DNA from: Beggiatoa alba B18LD
Lineage (GTDB): Bacteria; Pseudomonadota; Gammaproteobacteria; Beggiatoales; Beggiatoaceae
Assembly: GCF_000245015.1 (NCBI RefSeq)
Contig: NZ_JH600070.1
Coordinates: forward strand, 1,814,637-1,878,636
DNA: 64,000 nucleotides
Reading direction: 5' to 3'
In this document: positions 45,493 to 54,781 of the stretch, piece by piece
How positions within the stretch are numbered: the stretch's first letter is position 1
Layout of the letters: each line of letters begins with the position of its first letter
Translations under genes and position numbers: made by a program
Notes under the pieces: model-generated
The model's database searches: none
What the model was told of the DNA's origin: nothing
What the model saw: only the letters and a program-made list of their open reading frames with translations

Positions 45493-46308
45493 ATGAACGC
45501 AGCGCGGACTTTTAAACCAGAAGAATACTACGTCGAACAAGAACCCTATTACGAAGCAATAGGCAATGAGGTAGAACTGTTCGAAGCTGCCTACCGCAAT
45601 CAACTCCCTGTCTTGCTCAAAGGGCCAACGGGTTGCGGTAAAACCCGTTTTATCGAATACATGGCATGGAGACTTAAACGCCCATTAATTACTGTCTCCT
45701 GTCATGACGACCTCACCGCCTCTGACCTTGTGGGGCGTTTTCTCATTCATGGCGGGAATACGGTTTGGGTTGATGGCGCGTTAGCCCGTGCAGTGCGTCA
45801 CGGCGCGATATGCTACCTAGATGAAATTGTCGAAGCGCGGAAAGATACAACCGTTGTGATACACCCACTTGCAGATGATAGGCGTGTTTTGCCGATGGAT
45901 AAATTAGGCGAATTACTTTTATGTCCGCCCGAATTTTGCCTTGCGATTTCTTATAATCCTGGTTATCAAAGTGTTTTAAAAGAATTAAAACAAAGTACTC
46001 GACAACGTTTTGTCGCGCTAGAGTTTGATTATCCGAGTGCGGAAGTTGAGCGTAAAATTTTAATCACCGAAACGGGGATAAACTCAGCTATGGCGGATAA
46101 ATTAGTAAAATTCGCTCAAATGACCCGCAATTTAAAAGGCAATGGCTTAGACGAAGGCGCGAGCACGCGCTTATTAGTCCATTGCGCTACGCTCATTGTT
46201 GCGGGCATTGCGCCCCTTGTTGCTTGCCGTAGTGCGATTACTCAAACCTTAACCGATGACCCCGAAATGTTAAAAGCGGTGGGAGAGTTAAGCAGTGCAT
46301 TGTTTTAA
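45493..46308 (+). CDS. CbbQ/NirQ/NorQ-type MoxR AAA+ ATPase
   Basis: 271 residues. Walker A KGPTGCGKTRFIEYMAWRL, the CbbQ-typical LITVSCHDDLTASDLVGRFL, Walker B GAICYLDEIVEARKDTTVVI, sensor 1 FCLAISYNPGYQ and arginine-finger region KQSTRQRFVALEFDYP are all present. CbbQ with CbbO acts as a rubisco activase; NorQ and NirQ mature nitric-oxide or nitrite reductases. No VWA-domain CbbO/NorD gene and no rubisco or nor genes lie nearby, so the client cannot be deduced. The ATG at 45493 follows the DedA stop by 2 nt. Confidence 0.88.
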   Translation: MNAARTFKPEEYYVEQEPYYEAIGNEVELFEAAYRNQLPVLLKGPTGCGKTRFIEYMAWRLKRPLITVSCHDDLTASDLVGRFLIHGGNTVWVDGALARAVRHGAICYLDEIVEARKDTTVVIHPLADDRRVLPMDKLGELLLCPPEFCLAISYNPGYQSVLKELKQSTRQRFVALEFDYPSAEVERKILITETGINSAMADKLVKFAQMTRNLKGNGLDEGASTRLLVHCATLIVAGIAPLVACRSAITQTLTDDPEMLKAVGELSSALF

Positions 46309-46332
46309 ATAATTTTATTTCTTTTTATCCTG

Positions 46333-47055
46333 TTATAAACGTGCACTGACAAGAGTTGCAAATCGTTGCAAAATACTTTGTGCATCAGGGGTGTCGATAA
46401 CTTGTTGTCGCGCTGTTGCGACATCTAAACCCTCTTTAATAAACACGGTTTCGCGTTCATTTAAATAGGTTTGCATGATATCTGCGTCAAATTCGGGATG
46501 AAATTGTACACCCCATGTTGTATTACCGACGCGATAGGCTTGGCAGGCTGTGTGGGCGTTGCTGGCAAGTATCACCGCATGTTCAGGTGGTGTTATCACT
46601 ATTTGACGGTGCATCGCATGAACTGATAAAGGGCTTGGCAAGGTATTCAGCAATACATCATCTTGACACGCATCCGTTAAATTCACGGTGACAACGCCAA
46701 TTTCAAACCCATTGGGATTATTTGCCACTTTCCCGCCCAGCGCGTGGGCAATTAATTGATGTCCATAACAAACGCCAAGTAAAGGGATTTGTGCTTGATG
46801 AACATTTGTTAGCCATTTCGCGGTTAATTCGCTCCAGCGTTCGCGGTCTGTGACCATCGCGGGCGAGCCTGTGACTAAAACGCCTGCGACTTCATCTAAA
46901 GTATCAGGTAACGGCTCACCGTCAAAAACGTCTATCAGTTCTTGTTGTGTCTCATCAAAAGGCAATTGTTGCGTAAACCATTGGTCAAAATCGCCACGTC
47001 GTTTTATTAAGGTGGGGAAGGTCTTGCCCGTTTTTATGAGAAATAGTTTTTTCAT
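46333..47055 (-). CDS. Class I glutamine amidotransferase-like protein
   Basis: 240 residues of the stand-alone GATase1 type annotated as GMP-synthase-like. The nucleophile elbow is PLLGVCYGHQLIAHALGG (Cys near residue 97); the His/Glu pair is in GVQFHPEFDADIM. GVLVTGSPAMVTDRERWSEL forms the oxyanion region. All triad residues are intact. Such proteins hydrolyse gamma-glutamyl amides or glutamine for an unknown acceptor; the synthetase domain of GuaA is absent. It converges with the CbbQ gene (24 bp between stops). Confidence 0.88.
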   Translation of the reverse strand: MKKLFLIKTGKTFPTLIKRRGDFDQWFTQQLPFDETQQELIDVFDGEPLPDTLDEVAGVLVTGSPAMVTDRERWSELTAKWLTNVHQAQIPLLGVCYGHQLIAHALGGKVANNPNGFEIGVVTVNLTDACQDDVLLNTLPSPLSVHAMHRQIVITPPEHAVILASNAHTACQAYRVGNTTWGVQFHPEFDADIMQTYLNERETVFIKEGLDVATARQQVIDTPDAQSILQRFATLVSARL

Positions 47056-47143
47056 GTGTTGCTCGCGTGCGTGAGGAAAACAGGTCAGTCTTGCATCAAA
47101 CGCGATATTATATAAAGTCTCAATCAGTGACGGCTATGATTAT

Positions 47144-47935
47144 CTACGCGGCAACAGTGTGTAATGTGTTATGTGTTGGGCGTGTAGCACGGTTGACAAA
47201 GTGCTTCATGTAGCGGTCTTGTAAGTTATCTAAATCAAGCAGGATAAAGACATCTGCAACTTTAAAATCAGCATCCCAATAAGGTTCGCCACAAATTTGC
47301 GCCCCTAAGCGTAAATAGGCTTTGAGTAAAGAAGGGGTGTCTAAATTAAAGGTATCTTCTTCTACCGTTTTCCGCAGGGGAATTTTAGGGGTAACGCGCA
47401 ATTGATCATTGCTAAAATAACGTTCGCGGAAGTGGTCAAATAAGCTATGGTGGTCGTCGGTTGGCATGGGAATACTGGCACATCCCATTAAGTAGTCAAA
47501 ACCCTCTTCCACCATAAAACGGGCAATCCCCGACCATAATAGAGTAATTACGCCACCTGTCCGATATTCAGGATGTACGCAGGTACGTCCAATTTCCATA
47601 AACCGCCCTTCTAGGCGTAAGACGCGGGATAAATCAAATTCTGATTCGGAGTAGAACCCGCCCGCCAGTTTGGCTTGCTCATTGGTTAAAATACGAGTAC
47701 AACCAACAACTTGATGAGTTATCGATTCACGGACTAAAACATGCTGACAATAATCGTCAAAAGCATCAATATCATAGCCTGATAAACTGGTATTGAGTGT
47801 TGCGCCCATTTCTTCGGAAAAGACTTGATAGCGTAGGGCTTGCGCTTGTCTCACTTCAGCTTTATTCGTGGTAATTGTGACGTAGCATTTTTGCTTGTCA
47901 TCAACGTCGCGTACAATCGTGTTGTTTGTATTCAT
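47144..47935 (-). CDS. OlsB-like N-acyltransferase (GNAT family)
   Basis: 263 residues of the autoinducer-synthase-like acyltransferase family that includes OlsB, which acylates ornithine with 3-hydroxyacyl-ACP to form lyso-ornithine lipid. Seen: EVRQAQALRYQVFSEEMGA, DIDAFDDYCQHVLVRE, FMEIGRTCVHPEYRTGGVI and FDYLMGCASIPM. No OlsA acyltransferase (PlsC fold) is adjacent, though it is often fused or neighbouring, so the product could be ornithine lipid or another acyl-amino compound. Confidence 0.85.
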   Translation of the reverse strand: MNTNNTIVRDVDDKQKCYVTITTNKAEVRQAQALRYQVFSEEMGATLNTSLSGYDIDAFDDYCQHVLVRESITHQVVGCTRILTNEQAKLAGGFYSESEFDLSRVLRLEGRFMEIGRTCVHPEYRTGGVITLLWSGIARFMVEEGFDYLMGCASIPMPTDDHHSLFDHFRERYFSNDQLRVTPKIPLRKTVEEDTFNLDTPSLLKAYLRLGAQICGEPYWDADFKVADVFILLDLDNLQDRYMKHFVNRATRPTHNTLHTVAA

Positions 47936-48095
47936 GCCAGAACCCCGTAAATATGCTGTGGATTCTTTAAATTAGCAAGGCAGAATTGCATTGTTTTGAC
48001 AGTGATATGACAATAAAATTAAAGTTTTATGTGTGTTTGATGACAATATGCCATTAAAGAATAATATGCATTAAACCCTCACTTTTATTAAATTT

Positions 48096-49115
48096 ATGCA
48101 GACTCTCCATGACCGAGGCTATAAAAGGCTATTCTCCAATAAAACCTTTTTCCGCCAACTCCTACAATCTTTCGTCCCTGAACCATGGGTTAAAGATATC
48201 GATTTCGAATCTGCTGAGCGTATCGATAAATCTTTCGTCTCTGAACACTACAAGGAAACTGAAAGCGATTTAATTTATAAAGTTAAATTTAAAGAACAAG
48301 AAGCCTATATTTATGTCTTGCTAGAATTTCAATCTTCCGTTGTATGGTTCATGGCATTACGGGTTCTACACTATCTCTGTAGTTTCTGGTTAGACTACGC
48401 AGAAACTCGTCCTAAAGTGAAAAAACTCCCACCGATTTTTCCTATCGTTTTATATAACGGCGAAGAAAAATGGACGAAGCCCACGCGATTACGCGATATT
48501 TTAGAAGAACCTGACTTATTAAAAGGCTATACCCCTGACTTTCGCTTTTTCAAAATTGCTGAAAATGAATACAGTCAAGAACAACTGTTACAAATTAAAA
48601 ATCTGGTTTCAACGCTATTCCTCGCAGAAACCTACCCCAACGATATAGAACTACTCATTGCACAAGTACTAAACTTATTTGAGACTGAGCAACAAGAAGG
48701 GGTTTCACTCTTAGCCAACTGGTTTGCGCAGTTAATGATACACGGACGACGCTCTGTAGAAGACTATCAAAGTTTGGAGCAGGTCTATCAAGATAAATAC
48801 GAGGTAAAAGCCATGCTAGACAATGCGATTCAACAGATACGGCAACAAGAAAGGGCTACAGGATTTGAAGAAGGCATTTTTAAAGGGAGAGCACAAGGAC
48901 TCGAAGAGGGGATTTTCAAGGGCAGAGCCGAAGGCATTTCTAAGGGCAAAACAGAAGCCCTAATTACCCTATTAGAAGCTCGCTTTATGCCTTTAACAGT
49001 AGAAGAAAAAGAACGCCTGTTTCAATTAACGGATGAAAAGATAACCGCTTTATTAATCCAATTCTATAAAATCGATAGTATAAGTGAGTTTTGGCAGGGT
49101 ATTGAGACACATTAG
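48096..49115 (+). CDS. Rpn-family nuclease/putative transposase with DUF4351, copy 1
   Basis: 339 residues. The N-terminal PD-(D/E)xK-type domain of the Rpn (recombination-promoting nuclease) family begins LHDRGYKRLFSNKTFFRQLL; its catalytic core is SDLIYKVKFKEQEAYIYVLL followed by EFQSSV. The middle is helical. Then comes a short internal repeat (EEGIFKGRAQGL, EEGIFKGRAEGI) and a C-terminal DUF4351 domain (LITLLEARFMPLTVEEKERL). Related proteins promote RecA-independent recombination, with DNase activity, in E. coli. Its stop codon TAG is directly followed by the ATG of the second copy. Confidence 0.88.
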   Translation: MQTLHDRGYKRLFSNKTFFRQLLQSFVPEPWVKDIDFESAERIDKSFVSEHYKETESDLIYKVKFKEQEAYIYVLLEFQSSVVWFMALRVLHYLCSFWLDYAETRPKVKKLPPIFPIVLYNGEEKWTKPTRLRDILEEPDLLKGYTPDFRFFKIAENEYSQEQLLQIKNLVSTLFLAETYPNDIELLIAQVLNLFETEQQEGVSLLANWFAQLMIHGRRSVEDYQSLEQVYQDKYEVKAMLDNAIQQIRQQERATGFEEGIFKGRAQGLEEGIFKGRAEGISKGKTEALITLLEARFMPLTVEEKERLFQLTDEKITALLIQFYKIDSISEFWQGIETH

Positions 49116-50123
49116 ATGCAAACGCTTCATGACCGAGGCTATAAAAGGCTATTCTCCAATAAAACCTTTTTCCGCCAACTCCTACAATCTTTCGTCCCTG
49201 AACCATGGGTGAAAGATATCGATTTCGAATCTGCTGAGCGTATCGATAAATCTTTCGTCTCTGAACATTACAAAGAAACGGAAAGCGATTTAATTTATAA
49301 AGTTAAATTTAAAGAGCAAGAAGCCTATATTTATGTTTTACTAGAATTTCAATCATCCGTTGTATGGTTCATGGCGTTGCGCGTTCTGCACTATCTCTGT
49401 AGTTTCTGGTTAGACTACGCAGAAACTCGTCCTAAAGTGAAAAAACTCCCACCGATTTTTCCTATCGTTTTATATAACGGCGAAGAAAAATGGACGAAGC
49501 CCACCCGATTACGCGATATTTTAGAAGAACCTGACTTATTAAAAGGCTATACCCCTGATTTCCGCTTTTTCAAAATCGCTGAAAATGAATACAGTCAAGA
49601 ACAACTACTACAAATCAAAAATCCGGTTTCAACGCTATTCCTCGCAGAAACCTACCCCAACGATATAGAACTACTCATTGCACAAGTACTAAACTTATTT
49701 GAAACCGAGCAACAAGAAGGAGTTTCACTCTTAGCCAACTGGTTTGCGCAGTTAATGATACACGGACGACGTTCAGCAGAAGACTATCAAAGTTTAGAGC
49801 AGGTCTATCAAGATAAATACGAGGTAAAAGCCATGTTAGACAATGCCATTCAACAGATACGGCAACAAGAAAGGGCTACAGGATTTGAAGAAGGCATTTT
49901 TAAGGGGAGAGCACAAGGACTCGAAGAGGGTATTTTCAAGGGCAGAGCCGAAGGCAAAGCGGAAGCCCTAATTACCTTATTAGAAGCTCGCTTTATGCCT
50001 TTAACAGTAGAAGAAAAAGAACGGCTGTTTCAACTCAGTGATGGGAAATTAATGGCGTTACTGGTCAAATTCTACAATATTGAGAATATCAGCGCATTTT
50101 GGCGAGAAATTGAAACTCATTAG
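49116..50123 (+). CDS. Rpn-family nuclease with DUF4351, tandem copy 2
   Basis: 335 residues, almost identical to copy 1 until about residue 285. Differences are mostly silent; at protein level L to P in the KNPVS segment, V to A in RRSAEDY, loss of four residues from the EEGIFKGRAEG linker, and a diverged end (DGKLMALLVKFYNIENISAF). The catalytic region is unchanged. The short repeat in the linker explains the length change by slippage. Behind its stop the sequence TAGATGCAAACGCT restarts as if a third copy began. Confidence 0.88.
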   Translation: MQTLHDRGYKRLFSNKTFFRQLLQSFVPEPWVKDIDFESAERIDKSFVSEHYKETESDLIYKVKFKEQEAYIYVLLEFQSSVVWFMALRVLHYLCSFWLDYAETRPKVKKLPPIFPIVLYNGEEKWTKPTRLRDILEEPDLLKGYTPDFRFFKIAENEYSQEQLLQIKNPVSTLFLAETYPNDIELLIAQVLNLFETEQQEGVSLLANWFAQLMIHGRRSAEDYQSLEQVYQDKYEVKAMLDNAIQQIRQQERATGFEEGIFKGRAQGLEEGIFKGRAEGKAEALITLLEARFMPLTVEEKERLFQLSDGKLMALLVKFYNIENISAFWREIETH

Positions 50124-50133
50124 ATGCAAACGC
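50124..50133 (+). pseudogene. Stub of a third Rpn copy
   Basis: ATGCAAACGC directly after the TAG of copy 2 repeats the first bases of copy 2 (ATGCAAACGCT at 49116). It then changes abruptly into the IS630 relic. This is the cut start of a third tandem copy, or the fixed junction left when an array contracted. Confidence 0.5.
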
Positions 50134-50346
50134 TATGAGATGCCCAGCGTCTCAAATCGCCCGCTGAATATCGCTACGTTGATGAAAAGTGGCGTTATCC
50201 ATGACAATTACAGAGTTTTGAGGGAGTTTAGGGAGTAACTCTTAGGTTATCCAAGCAAAAAAGACATCGGAATTAATCGCCCCAGAAACGAAAGAGACCG
50301 TTAATAAACAAAAATTGAGCAAAGCCCCGATGGCATTAGTACGTCC
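50134..50346 (-). pseudogene. IS630-family transposase fragment
   Basis: The minus strand reads GRTNAIGALLNFCLLTVSF, SGAINSDVFFAWIT, a TAA stop, ELLPKLPQNSVIVMDNATFH, QRSDIQRAI, a TGA stop, DAGHLI. PQNSVIVMDNATFHQR with its central Asp is the second catalytic motif of IS630-type DDE transposases. Two in-frame stops and loss of both ends make it a relic. It is wedged between the Rpn stub and a repeat end. Confidence 0.85.
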
Positions 50347-50352
50347 TTTAAC

Positions 50353-50496
50353 CTGAGTTCGGCGAGTTTCTTTTAAAAAGATAACAGCTTGTCTGAATTC
50401 TGACTTTTTGGTTTGAGGGTTTTAAATCCTGTTAATCCTGAAAATCCTGATTCAGACAAAAAAACCTGCTAGGTTTTAAAAACCTAGCAGGTCTGT
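50353..50496. mobile_element. Truncated MITE-like repeat
   Basis: It starts with the terminal motif TGAGTTCGGCGAGTTTC (50353), jumps after GTCTGAATTCTGAC to the TTTTTGGTTTGAGG centre and the AATCCTG arm, then ends with the GACCTGCTAGG-type hairpin (50463-50492). The first arm and the second terminal repeat are deleted. The hairpin may act as terminator for the Rpn region and the convergent regulator gene. Confidence 0.7.
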
Positions 50497-50551
50497 CTTG
50501 GGTTTACTTTTTTATTTAATTTATTAAATAACATATTCATTATGCCTTCTC

Positions 50552-51982
50552 TTATTGCAAATGAATATTTTCCCCCTTCTTCGCGTTTTCTTTCTCTTCT
50601 TCTAAATTTTTCATATAACGTAAAGGGTCTATAGCATGGTCACGCAATAGTTCTCTAAATTCATTGGGGTCACAACCTGCAACATGGGCGGCTTGGTGTA
50701 TGTCTCCTGCGACCATGTTCATTACACGTTGTAGATAATTTTTATCAAATTCTTTACGGGCTTGTGTAAGCGTTTGAAATTTATTTTCAGTATCGCGTAA
50801 GGCTTGTTTTACGAGTGATAATGGAATCATCGGCGAGGCAGAAAGAACGCTACATAATTCAATTACATTTTGTAATTGGCGCACATTTCCCGGCCAAGTC
50901 AGATTGATGATGTATTCCATTGCATCTGGTGAAAAACGCGGGGTTTGTTCTAGGGATTCGCGTTGGGCTTGTTTGTTTAAGAAGTGGTCGACAAGCAGTG
51001 ATATATCTTCGCGCCGTTGTGAGAGGGGCGGGAGATAGAGTGGAATAACATTGAGTCGATAAAAGAGGTCTTCACGGAATTCTCCACGGCGGACGGCAGC
51101 TTCTAGGTCGTGATGGGTGGCGGAAATAATGCGCACGTCCACAGTAACGCTATTGACCGCACCGACGGATTTAACTTGTCCATCTTGTAAGGTCCGCAGG
51201 AGTTTAACTTGTAGTGTTGCGGGCATATCGCCGATTTCGTCTAAGAAAAGTGTACCGCCGTTTGCTGCTTGGAAGAGTCCTAAGTTTTTGCGTACTGCGC
51301 CTGTGAATGCGCCTTTTTCGTGTCCGAATAGTTCGGATTCTAGGAGTTGTTCTGAGAGCGCGCCACAGTTGATGGCTAAAAATACTTGTTCTTTGCGGGG
51401 GCTTGCACGGTGAATGGCGCGGGCAAGCAGTTCTTTACCTGTTCCCGTCGCGCCTCCAATGAAGATGTTACTGCGGGTTTTTGCCACACGCTGTGCTTGT
51501 TTGAGCATGTTGGACATGATGGCACTGCGGTGAATAATTTCGGGGGCAAATTCGGCAGCTTCATCTTTGTTGGCTGTACCTACATGCGTGAGAGCTGATT
51601 GTACACAGCGCATGAGGTCTTCAGGGTCAACGGGTTTAGTGAGAAATTCAAAAACGCCTTGATGTGTCGCTCGTACTGCATCAGAGATTTGCGCACTACC
51701 ACTGAGCATGATGACGGGTAGCACGCTGTTGTAATCTTGAATTTGTTTAAGGAGTGCTATGCCATCCATGCCATCCATGCGTAAGTCGGTGATGACAAGG
51801 TGCGGACGGAAATTGGGAAGTTCTAACACGGCTTTTTCGCCGCTTTCTACGGTTGCAACTTCGTATCCTGCATCTTCAAGCCATGCAGACATCAGTGCAA
51901 GAATAAAGGTGTCGTCATCAACCAGTAAGATACGTAGCGGACGTACTTCTTCTTCTGTAGGGGTTATGGGTGTATCTGACAT
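50552..51982 (-). CDS. Sigma-54-dependent response regulator (NtrC family)
   Basis: 476 residues. A REC domain spans ~17-130 (ILLVDDDTFILALMSAWLED, phospho-acceptor Asp in LVITDLRMDGMDGIALL, Lys in FLTKPVDPEDL). The AAA+ domain spans ~150-390, with Walker A IGGATGTGKELLARAIH, the sigma-54 contact ELFGHEKGAFTGA and Walker B GGTLFLDEIGDMP. The C-terminal Fis-like region (AGDIHQAAHVAGCDPNEFRE) is weaker than usual. Domain order and GAFTGA suggest a GlrR/NtrC-type activator. No histidine kinase gene adjoins; the next gene upstream is a REC-GGDEF protein. Confidence 0.92.
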   Translation of the reverse strand: MSDTPITPTEEEVRPLRILLVDDDTFILALMSAWLEDAGYEVATVESGEKAVLELPNFRPHLVITDLRMDGMDGIALLKQIQDYNSVLPVIMLSGSAQISDAVRATHQGVFEFLTKPVDPEDLMRCVQSALTHVGTANKDEAAEFAPEIIHRSAIMSNMLKQAQRVAKTRSNIFIGGATGTGKELLARAIHRASPRKEQVFLAINCGALSEQLLESELFGHEKGAFTGAVRKNLGLFQAANGGTLFLDEIGDMPATLQVKLLRTLQDGQVKSVGAVNSVTVDVRIISATHHDLEAAVRRGEFREDLFYRLNVIPLYLPPLSQRREDISLLVDHFLNKQAQRESLEQTPRFSPDAMEYIINLTWPGNVRQLQNVIELCSVLSASPMIPLSLVKQALRDTENKFQTLTQARKEFDKNYLQRVMNMVAGDIHQAAHVAGCDPNEFRELLRDHAIDPLRYMKNLEEEKENAKKGENIHLQ

Positions 51983-52262
51983 GCTTTGTGGATTCCTTAG
52001 CGTTCATTCAACAATTATTTATTATGATAGGTCGTAGATAGTGAACTCTATATTCTAAAATTCAATCAGTTAATTTGAGTATTTTTAAACATCATTACTA
52101 TATGTGTCGTCTTGTTTAGCTCAGTTTGTTTTGTATTGAGTGTTTTCAGTAAATTTAGAATTAACTGTCATTGTCGCCGACTTTTTGGCTTGATGTTTAA
52201 CTTAATTATATTTTTTTGATTCTGTTATTAATTCAATTTTGTTAGTGCATAGGATAGTGTAT

Positions 52263-53942
52263 TTATAGGATAGTTTCTAATGAAGTTGCAACTACTTGAT
52301 TGCGCCCTCGTCGTTTGGCTTCTTGTACTGCTTTTTCGGTAGCTTGGAGAATATCGCGTTCACTATTTATTAGTGGTTCATGGTGTAAATGTCCTGGGTA
52401 GTAGGCAATGCCTGCGCTGAGGGTGAGCGGTATCAGGGTATTGTTCACTTTCACTTGGCTATTGGCGATTTCTTCTACAAGTTGTTCTAAGACTTGTTGG
52501 GCGGATAGCATGTCAGCGTCATTGAGTGCGATAACAAAGCAGTCGTCTTTGTAGCGTCCTAATAGGTCTCCGCGTCGAAAACGTTGGCGTAGCATTTTAG
52601 CGATTTGTCTTAATACGTTGTTGCCTATCCAGTAACCATATTCTTGATTAAGCTGTTTAAAGTTGTCTATATCTATCATTGCGACCGCAATCGGACTGCC
52701 TGAACGTTCTGCATTGGCAATACTGGAAAGTAGGCGATTGCGAAATGTGTTTGTATTGAGTAGTTGGGTTAAGCCGTCGTAGGCTTGTAGCGCGTTGAGA
52801 CGGTGTGCATGTTGAATACGTTTTAAAATGAATTGAATCACATATTCTGTTTGAGTCGGTGTATTGGGGATGGGCAGATAGTCTTCGTTACTCACAGCGT
52901 GATGTTGCCCATAGGATTGTAAATGATTGTCATCAGTTAATAAGATAACGGGCAGGGTGAGATAAGCATCTTCTTGTTTGAGGAGTGTCAGTAAATGTAT
53001 ACCTTGTTCTATCCCGATATTTAAGTTAATCAGCAGTAATTGCGGTTGTAAGGCGATTAGGGTGTTAATCATATCTGTTGCTGTGTGCACAATGTGGAGA
53101 TGTAATTGTGTGCTACGCAGTGCTTGGTGATAATTGCTTGCGGTATTTTCTGTTGTGTTTGCTTCTAACAGTAGAATATGTGGCGGGTTTTTAAATCGTG
53201 GGCTGATAATGTGTTCAAAGGCTGTTTGTAAATTGGCGAGTGTAATTGGTTTGGGTAAATAGTGTGTTGCGCCCGCAGCAATCGCAGTTAAACGGGTTTC
53301 AATGGTATCTTGATAAGAGGTAAAGAAACAGGGGGTTTTTGTCAGTAGGAAGGTTTTTAAAACCGTTCCTACTTGGGTTAGGTTGTGTGTCGTTAAGACA
53401 TCCATTAAAACGACATCAACCTGTAAGTTAGCAATAAGCGGTATTAACTCTTCTAACGTGGCGCACCATGTTATCTGATAGCCCATATATTCCATTTGTT
53501 TTACAAAGGCTTCATTCTCAGAATTACGGTTGTCAATATAGAGAATATGCTTTAACGGCAAGGGGGCAACGATGGCATCAAATAAGGATGAAGGGTTTGT
53601 ATTATGCTGTTCAGCATAAATAGTCAATAAGTCACAAAGCCGTTTTAAGCTAAGATATAAAGTGTTTTTATCATTGATAACTTCCGCTTTTAAAAGCTGT
53701 TCAACGGTATAAGCAAGCGAACTAATATCAGCAAACCCATAAACCCCCGCGCCGATTAAACGCACGACGATTTGCTCTAATTTAGCAACAGCATCCCCTT
53801 GCCAGTTTTGTTGCTCTGCCAATAACATCCCATTGATAAGCTCGGTACGCTTTTCAATCATAGAATGCAGATACAATTTTTGTAACTGGCTTTGTTGTTC
53901 AGAAATACTAGACATAAACCCTACCTTATCGTTATTTATCAT
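52263..53942 (-). CDS. Double-receiver GGDEF protein with degenerate active site
   Basis: 559 residues: an N-terminal helical region (~1-130), a first REC domain (~132-245, MDVL in VDVVLMDVLTTHN), a second REC-like domain (~255-370, ILLLEANTTEN, LLINLNIGIEQGIHLLTLLK, where Asn replaces the phospho-Asp), and a GGDEF domain (~385-545; DGLTQLLNTNTFRNRL, AVAMIDIDNFKQLNQEYG). The catalytic signature RYGGDEF is replaced by GRYKDDCFVIALND, so cyclase activity is doubtful. It is likelier a c-di-GMP or phosphorylation-responsive regulator. It may begin at the second Met (MSSISEQQ), since the first Met follows no clear Shine-Dalgarno site. Confidence 0.85.
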   Translation of the reverse strand: MINNDKVGFMSSISEQQSQLQKLYLHSMIEKRTELINGMLLAEQQNWQGDAVAKLEQIVVRLIGAGVYGFADISSLAYTVEQLLKAEVINDKNTLYLSLKRLCDLLTIYAEQHNTNPSSLFDAIVAPLPLKHILYIDNRNSENEAFVKQMEYMGYQITWCATLEELIPLIANLQVDVVLMDVLTTHNLTQVGTVLKTFLLTKTPCFFTSYQDTIETRLTAIAAGATHYLPKPITLANLQTAFEHIISPRFKNPPHILLLEANTTENTASNYHQALRSTQLHLHIVHTATDMINTLIALQPQLLLINLNIGIEQGIHLLTLLKQEDAYLTLPVILLTDDNHLQSYGQHHAVSNEDYLPIPNTPTQTEYVIQFILKRIQHAHRLNALQAYDGLTQLLNTNTFRNRLLSSIANAERSGSPIAVAMIDIDNFKQLNQEYGYWIGNNVLRQIAKMLRQRFRRGDLLGRYKDDCFVIALNDADMLSAQQVLEQLVEEIANSQVKVNNTLIPLTLSAGIAYYPGHLHHEPLINSERDILQATEKAVQEAKRRGRNQVVATSLETIL

Positions 53943-54157
53943 GGTATGGCTAGCTATTTATCGTTAGCAATTTTCTATGCAGTGTCTGCTCACGTATTAT
54001 TGACCTTTGACATATTTAAACGCATTCAAGAACAGTGAATTAACCGACATATTTTTATCACGTTATTTATTCAGTATAGTCGGAAATAATAGTTTCCCAG
54101 ATTAAAGCTGATTTCACGACGATGATTGACGAATTGCTAAGAAAAATTGTAGTTTTT

Positions 54158-54781
54158 CTAACGGTTAAGATACTCAATCGCGTGCCAATCTTTATGATAC
54201 ACAAGTTTGTGTACTGAGCCGTAATCCACCTTAAAACAAAAAGATTTTTGTAAGGGTATTTCTAACAGCAGGGCAATCAAGGCTCGAATCACGCCTGCAT
54301 GTGTCACGATAGTAACTCGCTGATAGTTTTGCTGAATCAATTCATTCCAAAAATCCTGACAACGCGCTGATAGCGTTTGATAACTTTCGCCCCTTGGCGG
54401 CGCAATGCGAATAATGTCATCTGTCCATTTTTGCAATTGCTCAGGATTAATATCGTTGAAATTCTTCATTTCCCACTCACCAAAATTCAGTTCCATAATG
54501 CGAGAATCGCTTATAACATTATTCCCCAAAATTTCAGCGAGTTGCAGACAACGACTTGACGGACTGCTGATGATTACATTGTCCTTGTCTAGTTCCGTTA
54601 ATTTGTGCTTAACCGTTTGCACGTCTTCGGCAAAACTGTCAGCCAGTGCAATATCAGATTGCCCATAGCAAACGCCACTTGAGACGGCTGGTGTAGTATG
54701 TCGAATGAGATAAATGTCCAAAATTCTGTCGTTATTGTGAAGTAGATAATTCTGTCTGTTGTTGGGTCGCACCCATCGCAA
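54158..54781 (-). CDS. Histidine phosphatase, CobC-like (alpha-ribazole phosphatase)
   Basis: About 207 residues; the conserved fold starts at IYLIRHTTPAVSSGVCYGQSD, so the true start may be later than 54781. The catalytic RHT motif is followed by GVCYGQSDIAL, characteristic of CobC. IISSPSSRCLQLAEIL and IMELNFGEWEMK fit the family, and the second His is in IVTHAGVIRALIA. CobC removes phosphate from alpha-ribazole phosphate in cobalamin nucleotide-loop assembly. No other cob genes and no visible cobalamin riboswitch lie nearby, so a general phosphatase role remains possible. Confidence 0.85.
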   Translation of the reverse strand: MRWVRPNNRQNYLLHNNDRILDIYLIRHTTPAVSSGVCYGQSDIALADSFAEDVQTVKHKLTELDKDNVIISSPSSRCLQLAEILGNNVISDSRIMELNFGEWEMKNFNDINPEQLQKWTDDIIRIAPPRGESYQTLSARCQDFWNELIQQNYQRVTIVTHAGVIRALIALLLEIPLQKSFCFKVDYGSVHKLVYHKDWHAIEYLNR

